A stretch of 64,000 bases of DNA from Anaerolineales bacterium UBA2181 (GTDB lineage: Bacteria; Chloroflexota; Anaerolineae; Promineifilales; UBA4811), in the NCBI GenBank assembly GCA_002328075.1, contig DCVT01000027.1, positions 54,526 through 118,525 on the forward strand. The letters run 5' to 3'. Shown here one piece after another: positions 55,569 through 63,581 of this stretch. Under the pieces are notes generated by a model, which was not told the origin of the DNA, did no database searches, and saw nothing but the letters and a program-made list of their open reading frames with translations. How positions within the stretch are numbered: the stretch's first letter is position 1; every line of letters begins with the position of its first letter. The position numbers and the translations under genes are program-made.

Positions 55569-55811
55569 GAATTGTACTTTCTCCTGTGCTCTGTTCCGTA
55601 CCTCTTGCGTCGTTTTGGCTATCGGACCTCGTACCTGATCCGCAGATCAGCAGGCCAATGGCATTCACCGCCCAGGCAACCGACACCATCGGCGAACTGC
55701 GCGCCATGCGATGATTGTCCCACCCTGCCCGGCCGCCGGATAGTGACAAACGGCACACGCGCAATTGAGGGTTGTCATGCCAAGAGGGCTGACCATGGAC
55801 CCGACGGCGGA
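55569..55811. other. Intergenic region upstream of nifJ
   Basis: 243 bp between KorC-like and nifJ genes. It should hold the nifJ promoter; I see no convincing consensus pair and no Rex-type TTGTGA...TCACAA palindrome. Confidence 0.4.
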
Positions 55812-56357
55812 CTAGTAGTTGGCTACCTCCCGGTAACCCCGCCGCAAGACCTGGATGTTCGGTTCCACGAGGTGTTTGCGACGCTCGGGCAGATGGTCCC
55901 GCAAAGCTTGTTCCACCGCAGCCAGGGGCACAACCGGGTTGGCCGCCAGCATTCCGCCCATGAGGACCATGTTGGTCATTCTTACGTCGCCCATACCGCG
56001 AGCGATGTCGTTTCCCGGAATATTGAAGACCCGGATATCCTGGCGCTCGGCCGGCAGGTTGATCATCGAGCTGTTGACCACCAGAACCCCGCCGGTTTTG
56101 AGCTCTTCCCGGAACTTTTCCATCGACGGGTTATTCAGCACAATGACCACGTCGGGGTTGCGCACGATGGGGGAGCCGATCTCCTCATCGCTGATGATGA
56201 CCGTGCAACGCGCCACTCCTCCGCGCATCTCCGGGCCATAGGAAGGGATCCAAGTCACCTGGCGACCGATGTCCATGGCGGCATACGTCAGTAGTTGCCC
56301 GGCAAATAGCGCCCCCTGGCCCCCAAAACCCGATACCACAATAGATTGGTGCATCAC
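55812..56357 (-). CDS. 2-oxoacid:ferredoxin oxidoreductase, gamma subunit
   Basis: 181 residues, the catalytic gamma domain fold: GFGGQGALFAGQLLTYAAMD at the N terminus, SYGPEMRGGVARCTVIIS and late ARGMGDVRMTNMVLMGGM. It completes the four-subunit enzyme encoded upstream. GGGAGA precedes ATG 56357. Confidence 0.9.
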   Translation of the reverse strand: MMHQSIVVSGFGGQGALFAGQLLTYAAMDIGRQVTWIPSYGPEMRGGVARCTVIISDEEIGSPIVRNPDVVIVLNNPSMEKFREELKTGGVLVVNSSMINLPAERQDIRVFNIPGNDIARGMGDVRMTNMVLMGGMLAANPVVPLAAVEQALRDHLPERRKHLVEPNIQVLRRGYREVANY

Positions 56358-56391
56358 GCTTTCTCCCTGGTTCCAGGCCGCTGGACCAACC

Positions 56392-57159
56392 TCACAACTC
56401 CTTTACGGCCTCTGCCACCTTGAAATCGCCCAGCGGAAAATACGGGATCATGTTGTCCCGCAGCCATTCCAGCGACTCGACCGGGTCCATCTTCCAGTTG
56501 GTCGAGCACGTGGACAGGAGCTCCACCATGGAGAACCCCAATCCGGCCATCTGCGTCTTGAACGCGGTGAGAATGGCCTTTTTTGCGCGGCGGATGTGGC
56601 GAACGTCATGCAGAGACTGGCGACTGATGTAGGCGGCACCGTCCAACGTCGCCAGGAGCTCGCACATGCGGAGCGGGTATCCAGCGATAGAGACGTCCCG
56701 GCCCAGTGGCGACGAACTCGTCTTCTGATCCTCCAGCGTCGTGGGCGCCATCTGCCCGCCGGTCATGCCATAGATCGCGTTATTGATAAAGATGACTGTG
56801 ATGTTTTCGCCCCGGCCGGCAGCGTGAACGATTTCGCCAGTGCCAATGGCTGCCAGGTCTCCATCGCCCTGATAGGTAAATATCACCTTGTCCGGGTGGG
56901 TGCGCTTCATGCCGGTGGCCATGGCCGGCGCCCGGCCGTGGGCCGCCTCGGCAAAATCAACGTCAAAGTAGTAATAGGCCAGCACCGAACAGCCCACCGG
57001 CGCAATGCCAATGGTTCGCCCGCGAACGTTCAACTCGTCCAACACTTCGCCTACCAGCCGGTGTGCAGTCCCATGGGTGCAGCCCGGGCAGTAGTGGGTG
57101 TGCACCTGAGTCAAGGACTCGGGTCGTTGGTACACCAATTCTTCCGTCACCTCAGTCAT
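56392..57159 (-). CDS. 2-oxoacid:ferredoxin oxidoreductase, beta (TPP-binding) subunit
   Basis: 255 residues. HYCPGCTHGTAHRLV begins the cofactor region. The TPP motif is QGDGDLAAIGTGEIVHAAGR and NNAIYGMTGGQMAPTT follows. The start ATG 57159 overlaps the end of the alpha gene by 8 bp. The alpha-beta-gamma-delta set acts on 2-oxoglutarate, branched-chain 2-oxoacids or similar; the sequence does not distinguish them. Confidence 0.92.
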   Translation of the reverse strand: MTEVTEELVYQRPESLTQVHTHYCPGCTHGTAHRLVGEVLDELNVRGRTIGIAPVGCSVLAYYYFDVDFAEAAHGRAPAMATGMKRTHPDKVIFTYQGDGDLAAIGTGEIVHAAGRGENITVIFINNAIYGMTGGQMAPTTLEDQKTSSSPLGRDVSIAGYPLRMCELLATLDGAAYISRQSLHDVRHIRRAKKAILTAFKTQMAGLGFSMVELLSTCSTNWKMDPVESLEWLRDNMIPYFPLGDFKVAEAVKEL

Positions 57160-58216
57160 GGCACATCTCCGCGTGTATCTTTTCGACGGCATCGAACACC
57201 TCGTCCGGCAGCGGGATCACTCCGCCCATGCGGCCGTAGAATTCGACAGGATAATCCTTCCCGACGGCAAGCCGAACGTCCTCCAGCATCTGGCCGGCGC
57301 TCATTTCCACCACCAGGATCCGCCGCGCCTGGTGCGAACGGGTCTCCAACGCGGCCGAGGGGAACGGAAAGAGCGAGACGGGGCGAAAGACGCCCGCCCG
57401 GATACCCTTCTGACGCGCCATGTCGGCCGCCGTCTGGGCGATCCGTCCCATGGTCCCGAACCCGACCATCAGGATATCTGCATCCTCTGCCCTGTGCTCC
57501 CTGTAGCGCACCTCATTCTCGCGGACGCGTTGCACCTTGGCCTGCAGTCGAAGGTTGAGCGTCTCTAGCTTCTCGGCGCTCAGAAACAGCGAGGTAATGA
57601 TCCGGTGCGATCGCCCGTCCGCACCTACTAGCGCCCAATCTGGCTGTTCCGTACTGATGTCCCGCATGGGCGGCATCTCGGCGGGTTCCATCATCTGGCC
57701 AATATTGCCGTCCGCCACCACAATGACCACCGTCCGGTACTTTTCCGCCAGGTCAAACGCCTCGTAGACCAGGTCGACGCCTTCCTGTACAGTCGCCGGC
57801 GCCAACACCAGTGGCCGGAAATCACCGTGACCGCAACTGCGGGTCACCTGGAAATAGTCCCCCTGGCTGGGCTGGATGTTGCCCAGGCCCGGGCCCCCGC
57901 GCATGATGTCCACCAGCACCACCGGGACCTCGGAGGCGGCAATGTACGAGAGGCCCTCCTGCATCAGACTGATACCCGGACTGGACGAAGATGTCATCAC
58001 CCGGACGCCGGTGCAGGCAACACCGTACACCATGTTGATGGCTGCCAATTCGCTTTCGGCCTGCAGAAAAGTGCGGCCCAGCCGCACCATCCGCAGTGAA
58101 AGGTATTCCAGCAGCTCCGTCTGCGGTGTGATGGGGTATCCAAAATAGGCTACCACCCCAGCTCGCACGGCGGCTTCGGCCAGCGCCTCGTTACCCTTCC
58201 AAAGCTCTCTTGCCAT
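57152..58216 (-). CDS. 2-oxoacid:ferredoxin oxidoreductase, alpha subunit
   Basis: 354 residues. N-terminal KGNEALAEAAVRAGVVAYFG and YPITPQTELLEYLS form the pyrimidine-binding part; GPGLGNIQPSQGDYF follows and the C terminus carries domain II. A strong AGGAGG precedes ATG 58216. The order delta-alpha-beta-gamma is that of KorDABC/VorDABC operons. Confidence 0.92.
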   Translation of the reverse strand: MARELWKGNEALAEAAVRAGVVAYFGYPITPQTELLEYLSLRMVRLGRTFLQAESELAAINMVYGVACTGVRVMTSSSSPGISLMQEGLSYIAASEVPVVLVDIMRGGPGLGNIQPSQGDYFQVTRSCGHGDFRPLVLAPATVQEGVDLVYEAFDLAEKYRTVVIVVADGNIGQMMEPAEMPPMRDISTEQPDWALVGADGRSHRIITSLFLSAEKLETLNLRLQAKVQRVRENEVRYREHRAEDADILMVGFGTMGRIAQTAADMARQKGIRAGVFRPVSLFPFPSAALETRSHQARRILVVEMSAGQMLEDVRLAVGKDYPVEFYGRMGGVIPLPDEVFDAVEKIHAEMCHD

Positions 58217-58225
58217 CTTTACCTC

Positions 58226-58456
58226 CTAACGGGCACGGACCGGGACCTGACGATAGACCGTAAAGCAAACGTCCGGGCATATGATGGCACACATGCCACA
58301 GCCCGTGCACCCGTCGGCATCCACAACCTCGGCCACCAGATACCCCTTTTCGTTCAAGCGGGAGGATATCGCCAGGATCTCCTGCGGGCAGACCGAGACG
58401 CACAACTTGCATCCCTTGCAGCGCGCCTCGTCAATCACCGTTCTTCCTTTTGCCAT
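58226..58456 (-). CDS. 2x[4Fe-4S] ferredoxin, delta subunit of the 2-oxoacid oxidoreductase
   Basis: 76 residues with two clusters, CKGCKLCVSVCP and CTGCGMCAIICP. It passes electrons from the TPP subunit to external ferredoxin. ATG 58456 is preferred because AGGAGG lies about 6 nt upstream; the frame could extend to 58522 but that adds no family sequence. First gene of the four-gene operon. Confidence 0.92.
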   Translation of the reverse strand: MAKGRTVIDEARCKGCKLCVSVCPQEILAISSRLNEKGYLVAEVVDADGCTGCGMCAIICPDVCFTVYRQVPVRAR

Positions 58457-58698
58457 GCCTTGCCTCCTACTTCCACACGATTGGTGCTCTTTCCCCCGGC
58501 GTACCGTGGGGTTTGGGGACAATCCTCCTCCAACGAACCCAAAGACCAGAACCGTTCAACAGGCGACCGACGGGGTCTAGCTCTGCGCCGGTGTTCCACC
58601 GCTGATTGTATCCGGTTTTCTCCAGATCTGCCATGCCAAGTTTCACAGCCTCCACCTGAACATTCTCATATCTGTTCATCTTTCAGCCCGCCGGATGC

Positions 58699-58727
58699 TT
58701 TACACGCCTTTGCCACTGTGCTAAAGT
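58699..58727 (+). promoter_or_regulatory. Promoter giving a leaderless RimK-like mRNA
   Basis: TTTACA (58699-58704), 17-bp spacer, TGCTAAAGT with -10 hexamer TAAAGT (58722-58727), then six bases to ATG 58734. The predicted start coincides with the start codon, and no Shine-Dalgarno exists. Confidence 0.65.
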
Positions 58728-58733
58728 AAGTCT

Positions 58734-59621
58734 ATGCGAGTCGCCATTTTGTCCCGGCAGGAATCACTGTACAGCACGCGCCGGCTGCAGGAGACCCTCT
58801 CACGACGTGGTCACCAGGTTCGGGTGGTAGATCCCTTGGCCTACCCACTGATCTTCGGCGGCCGAACCACCGTTTTCCGCCCGGCGGATGCTACTCAAGC
58901 GCTGATCCCCAGGATAGGCGCCTCCATCACCGCGCTGGGATGTGCGGTGGTGCGGGCTTTCCAGCAGCAAGGAGTCTGGTCTTTGAACCCGGCTGAGGCG
59001 ATCACGTGCTCCAGGGACAAGCTGCTCAGCGTGCAACTTCTCAGCAGTCACCAGGTGCCGGTGCCGCGGACGGCCGTGGTCAGCCATCCGCGAAACCTCC
59101 CGCAGGCCATCGAGGAGGTGGGCGGCCTACCCGTTGTTCTCAAACTGCGGCGCGGGACCCAGGGCAAGGGCGTGATACTAGTGCGGACATTATCGGCCGC
59201 CTGGCATGCGTATGCAGTGCTCAACGACTTTCAGCAGTACACCCTGGTTCAGGAATACGTGGCCGAAGCCAGAAACCGTGACATGCGGGTCATCGTCGTG
59301 GGGGATCAAGCGGTGGCGGCGATGGAGCGACAAGCACCGCCGGGCGATTTCCGGGCTAACATCCACCGGGGAGGCAGCAGCCGCGCCATCCGACTGGATC
59401 CGGCGACCGCCGCGCTGGCGGTCAAAGCGGTCCGCGTCCACGGGCTGGGGTTGGCTGGAGTGGACCTAATCCTGACCGCTCGTGGAATCGCCGTCATTGA
59501 GGTCAACTCCTCGCCTGGATTGGAGGGGATTGAGGCGGCCACGGGGACGGACATCGCTGACGTCGTAGCCGGCTATGTCGAAGCCCAGGTAGTACAGGTG
59601 GATGCTCTGCCTGTCAAGTAA
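58734..59621 (+). CDS. RimK-like ATP-grasp ligase
   Basis: 295 residues. A preATP-grasp domain (residues 1-95) leads into the ATP-grasp fold: LPVVLKLRRGTQGKGVILV near 132, VQEYVAEARNRDMRVIVVG near 172 and the metal site IAVIEVNSSPGLEGIE near 252. RimK relatives add glutamate to ribosomal protein S6 or make peptide-like cofactors such as glutamylated coenzymes. The substrate is not fixed. It diverges from the ferredoxin oxidoreductase operon. Confidence 0.88.
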   Translation: MRVAILSRQESLYSTRRLQETLSRRGHQVRVVDPLAYPLIFGGRTTVFRPADATQALIPRIGASITALGCAVVRAFQQQGVWSLNPAEAITCSRDKLLSVQLLSSHQVPVPRTAVVSHPRNLPQAIEEVGGLPVVLKLRRGTQGKGVILVRTLSAAWHAYAVLNDFQQYTLVQEYVAEARNRDMRVIVVGDQAVAAMERQAPPGDFRANIHRGGSSRAIRLDPATAALAVKAVRVHGLGLAGVDLILTARGIAVIEVNSSPGLEGIEAATGTDIADVVAGYVEAQVVQVDALPVK

Positions 59622-59664
59622 AAACGGGCCGGCCTACCACCGGGTTTGAGCGGCGGACGACCAC

Positions 59665-60198
59665 TCAGTCCCCGAACTTGCGATGGTTGCCGTGGCCGTT
59701 TCGGCGAACACAAAGGTGCCCTTGGGCATCGATCAACTCGCTGCACAAACCACACACCGGCCGTCCGCCCTCGACTTCCAGCAACGCCCGATCTCGCAGC
59801 GACTGCATCTGCTCCCGTGTTGCCCAGAACCGGGCGGCGTCCGCCCCTTCGTCGCCTCCCTCTTCTTCTACCACCTGATACGCGATCAGGACCACCATGT
59901 CGGCCGATTCGTCGTATCCCAAGGCCATCTGCGCCACACGAAAGGCCGGATCCGCAGGTTGGCGCAAGTTCGCATCCAGCGAAACGACCGGCGAGGACGG
60001 GCGGGGAAACCGAGCGTTCAACTCGGCCAGGAAATCATCCAGGCTGGCTGCCAGCAGAACCGCGTGTTGTTTTTCGATGATCAGGGTGACCACCTTGGCT
60101 CCCTGGCTGGCCTGCAGGTAGAATACCCGACGGCCGGGTGGACCAACCGCGCTGATGGTGATGGTAGTGACCGGGTTCAAGTTGTATATCCTGGCCAT
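59665..60198 (-). CDS. DUF3090-family protein
   Basis: 177 residues. The family ending is clear: a zinc-ribbon-like CGLCSELIDAQGHLCVRRNGH close to the C terminus, after an alpha/beta body (GRRVFYLQASQGAKVVTLII near residue 23). DUF3090 is known mainly from Actinobacteria and Chloroflexota; its function is not established. No strong ribosome site precedes ATG 60198. Confidence 0.82.
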   Translation of the reverse strand: MARIYNLNPVTTITISAVGPPGRRVFYLQASQGAKVVTLIIEKQHAVLLAASLDDFLAELNARFPRPSSPVVSLDANLRQPADPAFRVAQMALGYDESADMVVLIAYQVVEEEGGDEGADAARFWATREQMQSLRDRALLEVEGGRPVCGLCSELIDAQGHLCVRRNGHGNHRKFGD

Positions 60199-60271
60199 TT
60201 CCGAGCCTTTGATTGCTTCCCCTCAGGGAGCGCCTATTATACTCGCTTTCTCGTTTGAGTCACACCGGGCC

Positions 60272-60299
60272 TTGACCATCGGCGGATTACTGCTATAAT
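60272..60299 (+). promoter_or_regulatory. Promoter of the tRNA-Gly/tRNA-Cys unit
   Basis: TTGACC (60272-60277), 16-bp spacer, TGC and TATAAT (60294-60299). The start falls near 60306, just before tRNA-Gly. Confidence 0.8.
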
Positions 60300-60310
60300 G
60301 ACATTGAATC

Positions 60311-60382
<72 letters not shown>

Positions 60383-60416
60383 TGGGGCCGGTCGCAGTAC
60401 TGGCCCCATCTTGTAT

Positions 60417-60487
60417 GGCGACGTGGCCAAGTGGCAAGGCAAGGGTCTGCAAAATCCTGATCACCGGTTCAAATCCGGTCGTCGCCT
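60417..60487 (+). tRNA. tRNA-Cys (anticodon GCA)
   Basis: Acceptor GGCGACG pairs with CGTCGCC; anticodon loop CTGCAAA gives GCA; T arm ACCGG-TTCAAAT-CCGGT. CCA is not encoded. It lies 34 bp after tRNA-Gly and before a terminator, so both are on one transcript. Confidence 0.95.
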
Positions 60488-60501
60488 CTCCCAACCATGA
60501 C

Positions 60502-60528
60502 GCCTGGTACATTTGCCAGGCTTTTTTT
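60502..60528 (+). terminator. Rho-independent terminator of the tRNA unit
   Basis: GCCTGG (60502-60507) pairs with CCAGGC (60516-60521) and seven T follow (60522-60528). Confidence 0.85.
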
Positions 60529-60599
60529 GTGGACGTTGCCGGCCGGCAAGAGCGTGGTACAATGCAGCCCACATAGCGCGGCTGCTTGGAGACAGTTCC

Positions 60600-61214
60600 A
60601 TGGATACACGGGTCCCCAATATCGTCGTTGGGCGCTTGCCCATCTATCTTCGCTCGTTGGAACACCTGGCAGAACAGGGTCACGGCATCATCTCCTCCCA
60701 CCAGCTGGCCGCCCTTCTGGGAACCAGCGCCGCCCAGATCCGCAAGGATCTGTCGCACTTTGGCGAATTCGGCAAACAGGGCACCGGCTACCACATCCCA
60801 TACCTGATCGTCCAGCTCAAGCGGATCCTCAAGGCCGATCAGGAGTGGGAAGTAGCGTTGGTGGGGGTAGGCGACATCGGCCACGCGCTGCTGCGCAACC
60901 GAGACCTTCCGCGGCGAGGGTTTCGCATTGTGGCTGCGTTTGACAGCGACCGCGACAAGGTGGGCACTCGATTCGGCCAGGTGACTGTCCACGAGCTCGA
61001 GCAGTTGGCCCAGGTTATCCAGGGTCAGGGGATCCAGTTGGCCATCGTGGCGGTACCACCGGCCGCAGCGCAAACGGTCACCGACGCCCTGGTAGCAGCC
61101 GGAATACGGGGCGTGCTCAACTACTCACCCATCGCCGTAAGCGTGCCGGATCATGTGCGGCTGCAGCAAATCGACCCGGTCACCCACCTGCAGCACATGA
61201 CCTATTACGGTTAA
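60600..61214 (+). CDS. rex: Redox-sensing transcriptional repressor Rex
   Basis: 204 residues. Winged helix at residues 1-75 with the Rex recognition sequence IRKDLSHFGEFGKQGTGY, then a NAD(H)-binding Rossmann domain (VALVGVGDIGHALL near 88) and a domain-swapped C-terminal helix. Rex represses fermentation and respiration genes when NADH/NAD+ is low. It fits the anaerobic 2-oxoacid oxidation genes nearby, although no Rex operator was found in the window. ATG 60600 has GGAGA 7 nt upstream; the frame upstream crosses the tRNA terminator. Confidence 0.95.
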   Translation: MDTRVPNIVVGRLPIYLRSLEHLAEQGHGIISSHQLAALLGTSAAQIRKDLSHFGEFGKQGTGYHIPYLIVQLKRILKADQEWEVALVGVGDIGHALLRNRDLPRRGFRIVAAFDSDRDKVGTRFGQVTVHELEQLAQVIQGQGIQLAIVAVPPAAAQTVTDALVAAGIRGVLNYSPIAVSVPDHVRLQQIDPVTHLQHMTYYG

Positions 61215-61268
61215 CCGAGTCGCCCTCCGGCCACGTCGTCCACGGCCGCAGGCCCGGACGGGTGCCAA

Positions 61269-61523
61269 TCAGGCCAAGAGCGGCCCAAATCCGCAGGGGG
61301 CTCTGACCACCCACCAATCCAGGTTCGGGCGATCCAGGAGCAGCTCAAAAACCGCTCCGGCACCAGTCATGACCAGTACATGCCGGCCAGCCGCGTCCAC
61401 CCAGGTACGGCCGGTCGCCGCGGGGTGGATCACGCTGCCACGCCAAGTGAAACTGAGAACGTGCGGCCTCCCTTGCTCGTCAAAGTGAGCCGCGACCGCC
61501 GTCCGAGCCCGCTCCATGTTCAT
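61269..61523 (-). CDS. Small DUF6504-like protein
   Basis: 84 residues. Core elements are RPHVLSFTWRGSVIHP, a short ASP/Gly hairpin and FELLLDRPNLDWWVVR, in the style of small beta proteins of the DUF6504 type. ATG 61523 overlaps the stop of the pncC-like gene by 4 bp, so it is coupled to it. Function unknown; family name from memory. Confidence 0.6.
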   Translation of the reverse strand: MNMERARTAVAAHFDEQGRPHVLSFTWRGSVIHPAATGRTWVDAAGRHVLVMTGAGAVFELLLDRPNLDWWVVRAPCGFGPLLA

Positions 61524-62008
61524 GGGAATCCGGCCGAAAGGTAGCGACACAGCAGATCCAGGGCGGCGTCGGCCGACTGGCGCTTGTTCGACCGTCGGTC
61601 ACCCAACCAGAGATGGCGCTCGTGCCAGTCGCCGACCGGTCCCGAAACCGCCAGATGGACCAGGCCGACGGGTTTCTCGGCGCTCCCGCCGCCCGGGCCT
61701 GCAATGCCGGTGACGGCCAGCCCCACGTCTGCGCGCAGCAGACGCCGAACGCCCTGGGCCATCTGGAGGGCGACCGGCTCGCTGACCGCTCCAGCCGACA
61801 GCAGGAGCTCCGGCTCCACGTTCAGCAGCCAACGCTTGGCCTGGTCAGCGTAGGACACCACGCAGCCAATGAGATAAGCAGAGCTGCCGGGCACATCGGT
61901 CAGGCGGCTGCACACGAGTCCGCCGGTGCAGGACTCTGCCACGGCCAGGCTGAACCCAAGCGCCAGGAGCAGTTCACCTGCCCTCACCTCCCCATTCTCA
62001 TCAGCCAT
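61520..62008 (-). CDS. pncC: Nicotinamide-nucleotide amidohydrolase (CinA C-terminal type)
   Basis: 162 residues, single CinA-C domain. The motif AVAESCTGGLVCSRLTDVPG near residue 24 holds the active serine, and VTGIAGPGGGSAEKPVG is the second family signature. It deamidates nicotinamide mononucleotide to nicotinate mononucleotide in pyridine-nucleotide salvage. The CinA N-terminal domain is missing, as in stand-alone PncC. ATG 62008 is favoured over GTG 62011 by GGGAG spacing. Confidence 0.9.
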   Translation of the reverse strand: MADENGEVRAGELLLALGFSLAVAESCTGGLVCSRLTDVPGSSAYLIGCVVSYADQAKRWLLNVEPELLLSAGAVSEPVALQMAQGVRRLLRADVGLAVTGIAGPGGGSAEKPVGLVHLAVSGPVGDWHERHLWLGDRRSNKRQSADAALDLLCRYLSAGFP

Positions 62009-62145
62009 CACCTACTCCCGCCAGACCCATCCAGGCCCGTGTTCCGGGCCACCTCTCGCACCAAGCTCGGCCGCCTCACCCGCTTCGGTTTATCGAGCGA
62101 GCAACGTCCGAGGTCTATCCCGTTGTTGCTCTCGCCCAACCGCCG

Positions 62146-63432
62146 TCAGGGCATCAGCCCGAGGAAACGCAGCGCGTATTTGGCATCCTCGTACCCTGGG
62201 TTCATATCCAGGGCCGCCTGGAATTCGACCGCTGCTTCCTCCACCCGACGCTGGCGGTACAATCCCCAGCCGCGCCAGAGCATCGCCTCCTCGGATTCCG
62301 GTGTCACCTGCAGCGCGTACTCGGCCAAAGCCACCAGATCATCGATCCGGTCGGTGTGGAAATAGGCCAGAAAGGGGCTGAACTGGTAGCGCCACATGCG
62401 CTGCGGCGCACCCAGTTGGCGCACACGGTCGAATGCGTCGGCCGCCTCGCCATAGCGTTCAAAGAACACCAGGTTCGAGCCCAGGTTAAACCAGGCAAAG
62501 ACATCCTGGTCGTCCGCGTCGACCTCGTCCTGCGCCGTCTGCAGCGCGCGCTGACGATTCACGGCAAACTCGACGTCCGGACCCAGCAGAGCCTGCACGG
62601 TCGGCTCGCGTTCGGGGGGGTAGACCAGCATATAGACCCGGTTGAACGCCCGCCAGTTGGCGTCCAGGTCGGCGTACAGCACCGTCCGGTCTGGCCCATA
62701 GAACGAGTCCTGCGCGGTGAACGTCCCGGCGGCATCATCGTAGCCGGTCAGCAGCAGATAATGGCCGGCCCAGCGGTCGTCGCCCGGCCAGTAGCCTTGC
62801 TCCATCGGCATTCCCTCTTCGATGATCACCGGAAGCCCTTCCGCCAGGTAAGCACGCAGCGTGTCCAGATTGCCGCCCACCCGGTAACGGGCGTTCAACC
62901 AGGTGACATAGTTCCACACATAGTGCAGCAGCTCATCCACATTGACGTTGCGGTCCTCCTGGCTAGGTTTGATGACGGCTGCGATGTCCTGTTGAGTGCC
63001 TTGCCAGCCGTAGAACTTGAGCATCAACGAGAGCGTGGCTGCTCCGCAGTTGTTCCAGCTCTGCTTCTCCCACGGCGGGGAGGTCAACGCAACCCGGCCG
63101 GGCAGTGCCGTGGGGGTAGGCGTGGGAGTGGGCGTTGCTGTGGGCTCAGTCGTGCCAGTGGGACGCGGGGTAACCGTCGCCGCGGGCGGCGATGCAGTGG
63201 GTGAAAGCGTGACGCTGGCAGCCAGTGTGGGTGTCAGGCTGCTGGCAAGCGTGATAACGGCCGTCGGCGCGGCCCCAATCGGACGGACTACGCCGCGTAC
63301 GTAGGCGCTGGCTGCATCCAACCGCCACCCTACCCGCGACTGCACCGCTGGCACCTGATAGAGAAGCGCCACTGCGGCGCACAGGGCACCCACAGACAGC
63401 GCTAGACCTAAACTCCGTTTCACATCCACCAT
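62146..63432 (-). CDS. Membrane-anchored C39-like cysteine peptidase with TPR repeats
   Basis: 428 residues. A membrane helix near the N terminus (residues 10-30) and a long Thr/Pro/Ala linker (about 55-110) lead to a papain-like C39 domain. Its catalytic cysteine is in SWNNCGAATLSLMLKFYG and its histidine in RWAGHYLLLTGYDD. Two to three TPR repeats follow (EEAAVEFQAALDMNPGYED). It probably cleaves peptides outside the membrane. A TACAAT box overlaps ATG 63432; if it is the promoter, GTG 63423 (reading KRSLGLALSVGALC) is the real start. Confidence 0.82.
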   Translation of the reverse strand: MVDVKRSLGLALSVGALCAAVALLYQVPAVQSRVGWRLDAASAYVRGVVRPIGAAPTAVITLASSLTPTLAASVTLSPTASPPAATVTPRPTGTTEPTATPTPTPTPTALPGRVALTSPPWEKQSWNNCGAATLSLMLKFYGWQGTQQDIAAVIKPSQEDRNVNVDELLHYVWNYVTWLNARYRVGGNLDTLRAYLAEGLPVIIEEGMPMEQGYWPGDDRWAGHYLLLTGYDDAAGTFTAQDSFYGPDRTVLYADLDANWRAFNRVYMLVYPPEREPTVQALLGPDVEFAVNRQRALQTAQDEVDADDQDVFAWFNLGSNLVFFERYGEAADAFDRVRQLGAPQRMWRYQFSPFLAYFHTDRIDDLVALAEYALQVTPESEEAMLWRGWGLYRQRRVEEAAVEFQAALDMNPGYEDAKYALRFLGLMP

Positions 63433-63546
63433 TGTACCTGGGGGGTCCGGATGGGTCCACCCCTGGCGGTGCTCCCTGCCGGTTGATTCCTGCTTGACGG
63501 TGCTCTGTTCGGTATTGCATTTGTATCTTCAATTTAGTAACACCTA

Positions 63547-63575
63547 TTGACACATATAGATTGGTGTACTAATAT
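63547..63575 (+). promoter_or_regulatory. Promoter of the IS607 recombinase
   Basis: TTGACA (63547-63552), 17-bp spacer, TAATAT (63570-63575). It lies inside the inverted arms, so the recombinase could repress itself by binding there. Confidence 0.7.
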
Positions 63576-63581
63576 ATCGCT

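Noticed and set aside
53958..56294. 778-codon plus-strand frame
   Set aside because: Antisense to nifJ and the gamma subunit; a common artefact in GC-rich genes.
63000..63260. Tandem repeat in the C39 gene
   Set aside because: The repeated GTGGGN pattern is the Thr/Pro linker coding sequence, not a separate repeat element.
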